DNA of 10,893 bases from Chloroflexota bacterium. GTDB lineage: Bacteria > Chloroflexota > Anaerolineae > Anaerolineales > Villigracilaceae. The notes under the pieces are model-generated. The model made no database searches and was not told where the DNA came from. It saw only the letters and a list, made by a program, of their open reading frames with translations. The position numbers and the translations under genes are program-made. Location of the stretch: contig JAJYOH010000153.1 in NCBI GenBank assembly GCA_021796315.1, forward strand, positions 1 to 10,893, in the 5' to 3' direction. Positions 1 to 5,364 of the stretch are shown one piece after another (position 1 is the first letter of the stretch; each line of letters starts with the position of its first letter).

Positions 1-1
1 T

Positions 2-679
2 CTCAAAATTCTTGATATCGTTTCCATCCTTCTGCTGGCCGCAGCCACATATCTCGCACTTTTCTATGCCCCCGAAGAAGCCGTGATGGGACAAGTCCAG
101 CGCGTCTTCTATTTTCACATCGGCACGGCCTGGGTTGGCCTGCTTGGCTTCCTGCTGGCAGCGATCATGGGTGTCGTTTATCTCGTAACCCATGACCAGA
201 AATGGGACATCGTTGAAATGGCCGCGGTCGAGATCAGCCTGGTATTCTTTTTGATCACCATCATGCTCGGCTCGATCTGGGCGCGCCCGGTTTGGAACAC
301 CTGGTGGACATGGGATCCGCGCCTCACCACTGCCGCCATCACCGAATTAATTTACATTGCCTATTTCATGCTGCGCGCAGGCATTGAAGACCCCGACCGC
401 CGCGCCCGCTTCGGCGCCGTGTACACGCTCATTGGCGGTGTCAGCGCACCGATCACATTCTTTGTCATCCGGCTGGTTCGCAGCATTCACCCGGTGATCA
501 TCGCTGGCAGCGACCCAAGCTCACAAGGAACCTTTGCAATGACAGGCGGAATGCAAGTCGCCTTCTTCTTTGGGCTGTTCACCTTCACAGTTATCTTCAT
601 TGATCTGTTCTGGAACCGCATCCGCCTCGGCAACCTGGCGGCCAAAGTTGAACAGCTCAAACTGAATGTCACGAACTAG
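2..679 (+). CDS. ccmC: CcmC, heme handling protein of cytochrome c maturation (5' end outside window)
   Basis: Integral membrane protein of system I cytochrome c maturation, which presents heme to the chaperone CcmE on the outer face of the membrane. The frame is open from base 2 with no stop, and residues before the GTG-ATG at 83-88 (ending in FYAPEEAV) read as normal CcmC, so those internal starts are not the true start. Diagnostic features are the tryptophan-rich motif NTWWTWDPRLT (about 296-328) and two conserved histidines flanking it, in FYFHIGTAW (His codon 116-118) and RSIHPVI (His codon 488-490). In the family these three elements form the heme site. Several hydrophobic membrane segments follow one another, the last near 550-615. 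The gene ends 9 bases before the ccmD-like gene, so the two are probably co-transcribed. The family assignment is secure; only the N-terminus is missing because of the window edge. Confidence 0.95.
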   Translation, partial: LKILDIVSILLLAAATYLALFYAPEEAVMGQVQRVFYFHIGTAWVGLLGFLLAAIMGVVYLVTHDQKWDIVEMAAVEISLVFFLITIMLGSIWARPVWNTWWTWDPRLTTAAITELIYIAYFMLRAGIEDPDRRARFGAVYTLIGGVSAPITFFVIRLVRSIHPVIIAGSDPSSQGTFAMTGGMQVAFFFGLFTFTVIFIDLFWNRIRLGNLAAKVEQLKLNVTN

Positions 680-688
680 GAGTACATC

Positions 689-988
689 ATGTTTTTTCAA
701 GATACCCCCCCCGATACTTCCAGCTACATGATCCTCGGCTATGCCGTCTTCTTTATCGTCACTGCGATTTACCTCGCCAGCTTTTTCGTGCGTTCGCGCA
801 ATCTCAAGCAGGATCTGTCCATGCTTGAAAGTATGAAGCCTGAAAGCAAAGGCATGGAAAGCAAAGCGCCGGTAAGCAAAGCAGCAACAGTCACAGCGCC
901 GACCGGTAATGCAAAAACAAAACAACCGGCAAAAACAAAAACGACCAAAACAAAGGCGCCTGCCTCGAAAACGAAGAAAAAGAAATAG
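689..988 (+). CDS. ccmD: CcmD-like small membrane protein with Lys/Ala-rich tail
   Basis: A 99-aa protein directly after ccmC, with a Shine-Dalgarno AGGAG (678-682) that overlaps the ccmC stop. Residues 13-35 form one transmembrane helix (YMILGYAVFFIVTAIYLASFF), followed by a basic stretch with RSRNLKQDL. That is the usual CcmD layout; CcmD helps release holo-CcmE from the CcmABC complex. CcmD proteins are normally well under 80 aa. Here a hydrophilic tail of about 50 residues, rich in Lys, Ala, Thr and Ser and ending in KKKK, is added; the underlying DNA is repetitive (recurring AAAGC and AAAACA units). The tail is predicted to be disordered and cytoplasmic. The assignment rests mainly on position plus the single-helix pattern, since CcmD sequences are poorly conserved. 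Confidence 0.75.
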   Translation: MFFQDTPPDTSSYMILGYAVFFIVTAIYLASFFVRSRNLKQDLSMLESMKPESKGMESKAPVSKAATVTAPTGNAKTKQPAKTKTTKTKAPASKTKKKK

Positions 989-1016
989 TTACAAATAAAG
1001 TGGAGTCCGCTATAAT
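988..1016 (+). promoter_or_regulatory. Candidate sigma70-type promoter inside the terminator loop
   Basis: A perfect -10 hexamer TATAAT (1011-1016) lies 17 bases after GTTACA (988-993), which matches 4 of 6 positions of the -35 consensus. Transcription would start near 1022-1024, giving the gene at 1037 a very short leader of about 13-15 bases. No Shine-Dalgarno is visible before that gene, which fits a near-leaderless message. The -35 box overlaps the end of the ccmD-like gene. Confidence 0.5.
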
Positions 1017-1036
1017 GAAAGCAGACTCCACTTTTT
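997..1036 (+). terminator. Intrinsic terminator after ccmC-ccmD
   Basis: An 11-bp perfect stem (997-1007 AAAGTGGAGTC with 1024-1034 GACTCCACTTT) has a 16-base loop and ends in a five-T run (1032-1036). It starts 9 bases after the ccmD-like stop and ends exactly at the ATG of the next gene. The loop carries a TATAAT, described separately. Confidence 0.75.
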
Positions 1037-2650
1037 ATGAGAACACGACGCGCCTCCTTTCGGCCCGGGCTGTCCGTTATCCTGCTGACCTTAATCGGCC
1101 TGGCGCTTCTTCCTGCGACCTCCAGCCGGGCCGCCCAACTCGCGGCTCCTCCCGGCCCGGACCGCGTCTCCACCATCACTGTGGATTACACCGCCTACGA
1201 GTGGTGGATGGCTGCCTGGGGAAAGAATACAGTCGTCTGCTCGATCACTGTTGACCATGAAGGCTTGCCGACCCTGGGGGATGTCTATCAAAATTGCGAT
1301 CAGGATGTTTACAACAAATGGAAAGATCAAAAGCCCTGTGTTGGTAATGCCTGCACAGGCTATTACGTTTATTTAATTCAGACCCATCAATCACAAAAAG
1401 AGTTGACGGTTAAACTGCCGCCGCCCACAGTGGTGTTATCGCTCGAAAATTGCGCACCCGTTCCCAGGTCCGGCACGAACATTTGCGAAACGACTCCGAC
1501 CCTCGCGCTGACAGGCCAGGAACCGCTTCCCAACGAACACATCCTGCGCATCGAGGGGACGATGGATGGCATACCCTTCACCTGTGATCCAACTTGCAAA
1601 TTGCGTCTCGCCCCCACCAATGATAAGGGCGTCAAGTTGCAATTCTGGGCATGGTCAAGTTATGGCGACAGCAGTCAGGTATTCAACGGACAAGTACGCG
1701 TCGCGCTCGCGGACGCCGGCAATCCCGATCAATCTTCGTGGTACGTTGACGTGCTTTCGAGTCAATGGCAGGGCGTTGAAGTTGCATCCTGCTCTGAGAC
1801 CTGGGGATCGTTCCCGCCTGTCGGTGGACCGCCTGCCTGGTTAATCACGCCGAAGGATGCGACTGACCTGAGCAGTGATATTCCCTACAACTATTTATCA
1901 GCAAATTTGATTCTGCAGGGCGTGGTGGATGCCAGCGCCTGTCCCGATGGCGGCCTCCTGCCCGATGGCGGCGCCAATGCCTGCGGCCTCGATGCGGCGC
2001 GCGGCGCAGTGGACGATTGGCAAAACCAATTCGATTCGCTGATCCTGAACACTTCGCAAAAGACCGGCGTGCCTGCCCAATTGCTCAAGAACCTGTTCGC
2101 GCGTGAAAGCCAGTTCTGGCCGGGCGTCTTCAAAGCCAGCGCCGACGCAGGCCTCGGACAGCTCACCGAGAACGGCGCGGACACTGCCCTCTTGTGGAAT
2201 CCATCTTTCTTTGGACAATATTGCCCGCTCGTGCTTTCTTCGGAGACATGCGGTCAGGGTTATGTAAACCTCAAGTCTGCGGATCAATTAATGTTGAAGC
2301 AGGCATTGGTTGGCAGCGTCAACGCCACCTGTGATAATTGTCCGCTCGGCATCGACTTGAGTCAGGCCAACTTCAGCGTTGCCGTCTTTGCTCACACACT
2401 GCTCGCCAGTTGCGAGCAAACCGGGCAGGTGATCCAAAATAACACGGGACAGTTGCCCGGCGACACAGCATCGTACGAAGATTTGTGGAAATTCACGTTG
2501 GTAAATTACAACGCAGGCGCAGGTTGTCTTGGGTTGGCAGTGAACCAGACCTGGGCCGCCGAACACAAGCTCACCTGGGATGGGCTTACATCACACCTTA
2601 CCGCCGTCTGCGCGCCTGCCGCAAAATATGTGAACGATATCAGCCAGTAA
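1037..2650 (+). CDS. Exported Cys-rich protein with C-terminal lytic-transglycosylase-like domain
   Basis: A 537-aa protein. It starts with a Sec-type signal peptide (basic MRTRRASFRPG, hydrophobic core, probable cleavage after SRA near residue 33), so it acts outside the cytoplasmic membrane. Residues about 340-530 resemble the SLT/lysozyme fold: the candidate catalytic Glu357 in ARESQFWPG, AGLGQLT at 371-377, and NYNAG at 490-494 match the E-S-x-F, G-L-x-Q and Y-N-A-G signatures of lytic transglycosylases that cleave peptidoglycan glycan strands. I do not recognise residues 35-335. They are Trp- and Cys-rich; the whole protein has 18 cysteines, an even number that suits disulfide bonding. 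A six-residue PDGGxx repeat sits near residues 303-312. The ATG follows the terminator T-run directly and has no ribosome binding site, consistent with the short leader from the promoter at 988-1016. It is probably co-transcribed with the inhibitor-like gene 11 bases downstream. Enzymatic activity is inferred. Confidence 0.75.
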   Translation: MRTRRASFRPGLSVILLTLIGLALLPATSSRAAQLAAPPGPDRVSTITVDYTAYEWWMAAWGKNTVVCSITVDHEGLPTLGDVYQNCDQDVYNKWKDQKPCVGNACTGYYVYLIQTHQSQKELTVKLPPPTVVLSLENCAPVPRSGTNICETTPTLALTGQEPLPNEHILRIEGTMDGIPFTCDPTCKLRLAPTNDKGVKLQFWAWSSYGDSSQVFNGQVRVALADAGNPDQSSWYVDVLSSQWQGVEVASCSETWGSFPPVGGPPAWLITPKDATDLSSDIPYNYLSANLILQGVVDASACPDGGLLPDGGANACGLDAARGAVDDWQNQFDSLILNTSQKTGVPAQLLKNLFARESQFWPGVFKASADAGLGQLTENGADTALLWNPSFFGQYCPLVLSSETCGQGYVNLKSADQLMLKQALVGSVNATCDNCPLGIDLSQANFSVAVFAHTLLASCEQTGQVIQNNTGQLPGDTASYEDLWKFTLVNYNAGAGCLGLAVNQTWAAEHKLTWDGLTSHLTAVCAPAAKYVNDISQ

Positions 2651-2661
2651 AGGATTTTATA

Positions 2662-3057
2662 ATGAAAAAGATTCTTGGGATTCTAACCTTCACGCTCATT
2701 CTCGGACTTTTAGCCGGATGCAGCCCGAAAGATTCAAATTTCACTGACGCCAACAACGGCCAACCCGCGACAATTAAAGTTGGCGGCAGGATCATCGTCG
2801 AATTGGAATCAAACCCAACCACCGGCTTTACATGGGAAGCATCCAACCTCGACACATCCATCATCAAACAATTGGGCGAAACGGTATACAAACCTGCCAG
2901 TTCCACTCCGCTGCCCGGTTCGGGCGGCACACAGGTTCTGCGATTCGAAGCCGTGGCACCCGGCACAACCACGTTGACCTTGATCTATCATCGCACATTT
3001 GAGACGAATGTTCCACCGGCCAAAACATACACGATAAAAGTCACTGTCGAAAAGTGA
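2662..3057 (+). CDS. Chagasin-type (I42 family) protease inhibitor lipoprotein
   Basis: A 131-aa protein. An upstream in-frame ATG at 2485 lies inside the preceding gene in another frame; the start at 2662 is preferred because AAGGA (2650-2654) stands 7 bases before it and it opens a perfect lipoprotein signal with lipobox LLAGC (Cys20, Ser at +2). The mature part matches the chagasin/amoebiasin fold: NPTTGFTW (51-58, first binding loop), PGSGGTQVLRF (85-95, second loop) and LIYHRTFE (107-114), which stands where family members usually have RPW. I42 proteins block papain-like cysteine proteases by inserting these three loops into the active cleft. It is expected to be anchored at the outer face of the membrane. 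The adjacent transglycosylase-like gene suggests an envelope role, but no target protease is encoded in the window. The fold is well supported; inhibition of a specific protease is inferred. Confidence 0.85.
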   Translation: MKKILGILTFTLILGLLAGCSPKDSNFTDANNGQPATIKVGGRIIVELESNPTTGFTWEASNLDTSIIKQLGETVYKPASSTPLPGSGGTQVLRFEAVAPGTTTLTLIYHRTFETNVPPAKTYTIKVTVEK

Positions 3058-3059
3058 GC

Positions 3060-3091
3060 AAAAAAGCGGAGGTAATTACCTCCGCTTTTTT
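3060..3091 (+). terminator. Perfect palindromic bidirectional terminator
   Basis: A 32-base perfect palindrome (centre between 3075 and 3076) starts with six A and ends with six T around the GC-rich arm GCGGAGG/CCTCCGC. It begins 2 bases after the lipoprotein stop. The symmetrical A and T runs would allow termination in both directions. Confidence 0.9.
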
Positions 3092-3097
3092 ATTCTG

Positions 3098-3106
3098 TGC
3101 TAAACT
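3098..3106 (+). promoter_or_regulatory. Weak candidate extended -10 for the Fe-S oxidoreductase gene
   Basis: TGCTAAACT (3098-3106) is an extended -10 pattern (TGn plus 4 of 6 matches to TATAAT). No convincing -35 box is seen. If used, the repeat at 3117-3229 would lie in the 5' untranslated leader of the gene at 3251. Tentative. Confidence 0.25.
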
Positions 3107-3116
3107 AGCGCCATGT

Positions 3117-3229
3117 TGTCATTGCGAGCGAACGAAGTGAGCGACACTTGCACCTGCGCCAAGTGCAGGTGAGCAATCTCCTCATAAAAGGGGATTGCCG
3201 CGTCGGCTTTCAGCCTCCTCGCAATGACA
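3117..3229 (+). repeat. Interspersed palindromic repeat, copy 1 (TGTCATTGCGAG ends)
   Basis: A 113-base element with 12-bp perfect terminal inverted repeats: TGTCATTGCGAG (3117-3128) and CTCGCAATGACA (3218-3229). Inside are a variable section with the order CACTTG, CACCTG, CAAGTG, CAGGTG (3135-3169), able to fold in alternative ways, and a hairpin GCAATCTCC/GGGGATTGC (3173-3181 with 3190-3198). The right half (TGCCGCGTCGGC ... CCTCCTCGC) is shared with the element at 9509-9592 in the same orientation. It ends 11 bases before the Shine-Dalgarno of the next gene. It encodes no protein and is too small to move by itself, so it resembles a REP/MITE-like sequence. Confidence 0.88.
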
Positions 3230-3250
3230 TTTTGATTCTCGGAGGCATAT

Positions 3251-5236
3251 ATGCTGACTCTCGTCGAAAAGATCCTCTTCGCAATTGCAGTTCTTGTTTC
3301 GCTTTATTTCACATGGCGCGGCGTGGAGCGCATCATCAAAAATATTTCCAGCGGAAACGGCAAGCCCGATTGGAAAGCCGCGTTCAAAAGAATTCCTGAA
3401 GTCTTTGCAAAAGTTATTTCATTCCAGCCTGTCTTCAAATTTCGGTTTATTCCAAGTTTGCTCCACGCCCTGATCGGCTGGGGCTTTCTTATTTTTTTGG
3501 TGGTCAATCTTTCGGACGTGGTCAACGCCTACACCGGCTTCAGCATTTTGAATCAGACCGGATGGTTTGGCGACATTTACAGACTCTTTGCGGACATTGC
3601 CAACATTGCGATCATCTTTGGAATTTTGGCGATGGCGATCCGCCGCTTCATCCTGCGACCCGCGACTCTGTCCACGCGTGAGACGACTCTTCTCGACCCG
3701 AAAGCGCGCTTCGGCATCAGCCGCGATTCATTTATCGTGGCGACATTTATTTTCGTGCACAACGCGTCACGCTTTTTGGGAGAATCTTTCAGCGTGGCAT
3801 TAGGCGGATCCGCTGACAGATGGCAACCAACCATCTCAACGGTCGCCCGCTTATGGTCCGGCGTGGACGCGAATGCACTTGTCATCGGTGAGCACATTAT
3901 GTTCTGGCTGTCGCTCGGCGCGGTGGTGGCGTTCCTTCCATATTTTCCATATTCAAAACACATCCATCTTTTCTTTGCGCCGTTGAATATTTGGATGAAA
4001 CCGCAAAGACGATCCATCGGCGAATTGAAATATATCAATCTCGACGATTCGACCATCGAACAATTTGGCGCGGCGACAATGAAGGATTTGGGCTGGGAGC
4101 AGGTGATGGACAGTTATGCGTGCATCATGTGTTTCCGCTGCCAGGAAGTTTGCCCGGCCTATAACACCGGAAAACTTTTGTCGCCCGCCGCATTGGAAAT
4201 CAATAAACGTTACAACTTTAACCACGGCGGCGGTACGGATGTTCCGATGTTGAATTTAATTTCGGAGGAAGCCGTGTGGGCCTGCACATCCTGCGGCGCG
4301 TGCGTGGATATTTGCCCGGTTGGCAATGAACCGATGCGTGACATTCTCGAAGTGCGCCGGAATCTTTCGCTGATGGAAAGCAAATTCCCGAAGCAGTTGG
4401 AGACGGCATTCAAAGGCATGGAACGCAACGCCAACCCGTGGAATGTTTCGCAGGCTGACAGAATGAAGTGGGCTGACGGCATGAACGTGCCGACCATCGA
4501 GAAAAATCCCGAGCCTGAAATTTTATGGTGGGTCGGCTGTGCGCCCGCCACGGATACACGCGCGCAAAAAACGGCGCAGGCTTTTGCAAAAATTTTGAAC
4601 GCGGCGGGAGTCAATTATGCCGTGCTCGGACAGAGTGAACAATGCACCGGAGATTCCGCGCGGCGCGCCGGGCGCGAAGATATTTTCTTCGGGCTGGCTT
4701 CGGCGAATGTTGAAATTTTGAACGAGGTCAAACCAAAACGAATCGTGACGACCTGTCCGCATTGTTTGCACACACTGAAAAATGAATATCCGGCCTTCGG
4801 CGGAAATTACACCGTTATTCATCACACGCAATTAATTAATGAATTAGTTGGCGCGGGAAAGATTCAGTTATCAGTGAGCGGTGATCAGTTATCAGTCACG
4901 TTCCATGATCCATGTTATTTGGGACGGCACAATCAAATCTTCGATGCGCCGCGCGATGACCTGAAATCTGCCGGGTTGGAAATTATCGAGATGCCGCGCA
5001 ACGCGTCCAAGTCGTTTTGCTGCGGCGCGGGCGGCGCGCAAATGTGGAAGGAAGAAGAGAACGGCACGGCGCGCGTCAACTCGACTCGTTTCGCGGAAGC
5101 AAAAGCAACTGGAGCAGAAACAGTTGCAGTCGGATGTCCATTTTGCTTGACCATGATGAATGACGCGTCGAAAGCAGACGGCGACACGCTTCGGGTCAAG
5201 GATGTGGCGGAGTTGGTGGCCGAAAGATTGAAGTAA
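3251..5236 (+). CDS. Membrane Fe-S oxidoreductase: NarI-like membrane part fused to HdrD/GlpC-like CCG part
   Basis: A 661-aa protein with Shine-Dalgarno GGAGG (3241-3245) five bases before the ATG. Residues 1-240 hold about five hydrophobic helices (near 5-22, 68-91, 112-132, 160-178, 211-234). Histidines 72, 170, 215, 237 and 239 in or near them are candidate heme b ligands, as in NarI/HdrE-type cytochromes. Two 4Fe-4S motifs follow, CxxCxxCxxxCP at Cys291-301 and Cys345-355. Then come two CCG domains: one with WWVGC, CTGDSARRAG (Cys465) and TTCPHC, the other with HDPCYLGRH, FCCGAGGAQMW and GCPFC. HdrD-like CCG domains bind a non-cubane cluster. The whole matches the COG0247 family that includes proposed ETF:menaquinone oxidoreductases, so electron transfer between a soluble donor and quinone is likely; no ETF gene is present here. 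A 12-base direct repeat lies in frame at 4864-4896. The terminator behind it suggests a single-gene unit. Partner and direction of electron flow are inferred. Confidence 0.88.
   Translation: MLTLVEKILFAIAVLVSLYFTWRGVERIIKNISSGNGKPDWKAAFKRIPEVFAKVISFQPVFKFRFIPSLLHALIGWGFLIFLVVNLSDVVNAYTGFSILNQTGWFGDIYRLFADIANIAIIFGILAMAIRRFILRPATLSTRETTLLDPKARFGISRDSFIVATFIFVHNASRFLGESFSVALGGSADRWQPTISTVARLWSGVDANALVIGEHIMFWLSLGAVVAFLPYFPYSKHIHLFFAPLNIWMKPQRRSIGELKYINLDDSTIEQFGAATMKDLGWEQVMDSYACIMCFRCQEVCPAYNTGKLLSPAALEINKRYNFNHGGGTDVPMLNLISEEAVWACTSCGACVDICPVGNEPMRDILEVRRNLSLMESKFPKQLETAFKGMERNANPWNVSQADRMKWADGMNVPTIEKNPEPEILWWVGCAPATDTRAQKTAQAFAKILNAAGVNYAVLGQSEQCTGDSARRAGREDIFFGLASANVEILNEVKPKRIVTTCPHCLHTLKNEYPAFGGNYTVIHHTQLINELVGAGKIQLSVSGDQLSVTFHDPCYLGRHNQIFDAPRDDLKSAGLEIIEMPRNASKSFCCGAGGAQMWKEEENGTARVNSTRFAEAKATGAETVAVGCPFCLTMMNDASKADGDTLRVKDVAELVAERLK
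4864..4896 (+). repeat. In-frame 12-base direct repeat inside the Fe-S oxidoreductase gene
   Basis: TCAGTTATCAGT occurs at 4864-4875 and again at 4885-4896, 21 bases (seven codons) apart, so both copies read QLSV. It sits just before the conserved HDPCYLGRH motif of the second CCG domain, at about residues 538-549. Similar TAATCAGT/GATCAGT strings occur just after this gene's stop codon. Confidence 0.8.
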
Positions 5237-5263
5237 TCAGTAGTCAATGAACTGTGATCAGTA
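5234..5263 (+). repeat. Degenerate ATCAGT-type simple repeat over the stop codon
   Basis: From the TAA stop (5234-5236) onward the sequence carries TAATCAGT, AGTCAATGA and GATCAGTAA units. They resemble the repeat inside the preceding gene (4864-4896). The units are short and degenerate, so common origin is suggestive only. Confidence 0.4.
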
Positions 5264-5291
5264 AGGGCAGACCGATATGTCTGCCCTTATT
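5262..5291 (+). terminator. Hairpin terminator after the Fe-S oxidoreductase gene
   Basis: An 11-bp perfect stem TAAGGGCAGAC (5262-5272) with GTCTGCCCTTA (5279-5289) and a 6-base loop CGATAT. It lies 26 bases after the stop codon. The T-run after it is poor (TTATT), so termination may be incomplete. Confidence 0.65.
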
Positions 5292-5310
5292 CCTGCCCGT
5301 CCATATCGGT
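5271..5310 (+). promoter_or_regulatory. Inverted repeat overlapping the terminator loop upstream of E1
   Basis: ACCGATATG (5271-5279) is the exact reverse complement of CATATCGGT (5302-5310). The left arm covers the terminator loop and parts of both its stems, so this 9-bp pairing and the terminator hairpin exclude each other. It could be an antiterminating fold for read-through RNA or a two-site operator just upstream of the E1 promoter. Function is speculative. Confidence 0.3.
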
Positions 5311-5322
5311 AATCTTTTCCGT

Positions 5323-5328
5323 TATAAT
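5323..5328 (+). promoter_or_regulatory. Candidate -10 box for the 2-oxo acid dehydrogenase locus
   Basis: A perfect TATAAT stands 36 bases before the E1 start codon. The best -35 at 17-base spacing is TCCATA (5300-5305), only 3 of 6 matches, so an activator may be needed. A transcript would start near 5335 and include the AGGAG Shine-Dalgarno at 5352-5356. Confidence 0.45.
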
Positions 5329-5364
5329 CCCCCATAACCACTCCACAATTCAGGAGAGAGACTC

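Noticed and set aside
83..679. GTG/ATG at 83-88 as the start of ccmC
   Set aside because: The frame stays open to the left edge and the upstream residues (LDIV...YLALFYAPEEAV) are normal CcmC sequence, so the start is outside the window.
1898..2287. 129-aa minus-strand open frame inside the transglycosylase-like gene
   Set aside because: Opposite the conserved catalytic region and without family features.
2485..2661. Upstream extension of the chagasin-type gene into the preceding gene
   Set aside because: It would bury the lipoprotein signal internally; a Shine-Dalgarno and lipobox support 2662.
2658..2663. TATAAT as a promoter for the chagasin-type gene
   Set aside because: It overlaps the ATG itself, so transcripts from it would lack the start codon; the gene is 11 bases behind its neighbour and likely co-transcribed.
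4643..4651. CTG instead of CCG as a lost cluster ligand in the Fe-S protein
   Set aside because: As I recall, CTGD-x-ARR-x-G is the usual form of the first CCG domain in this family; the second domain has the full CCG.
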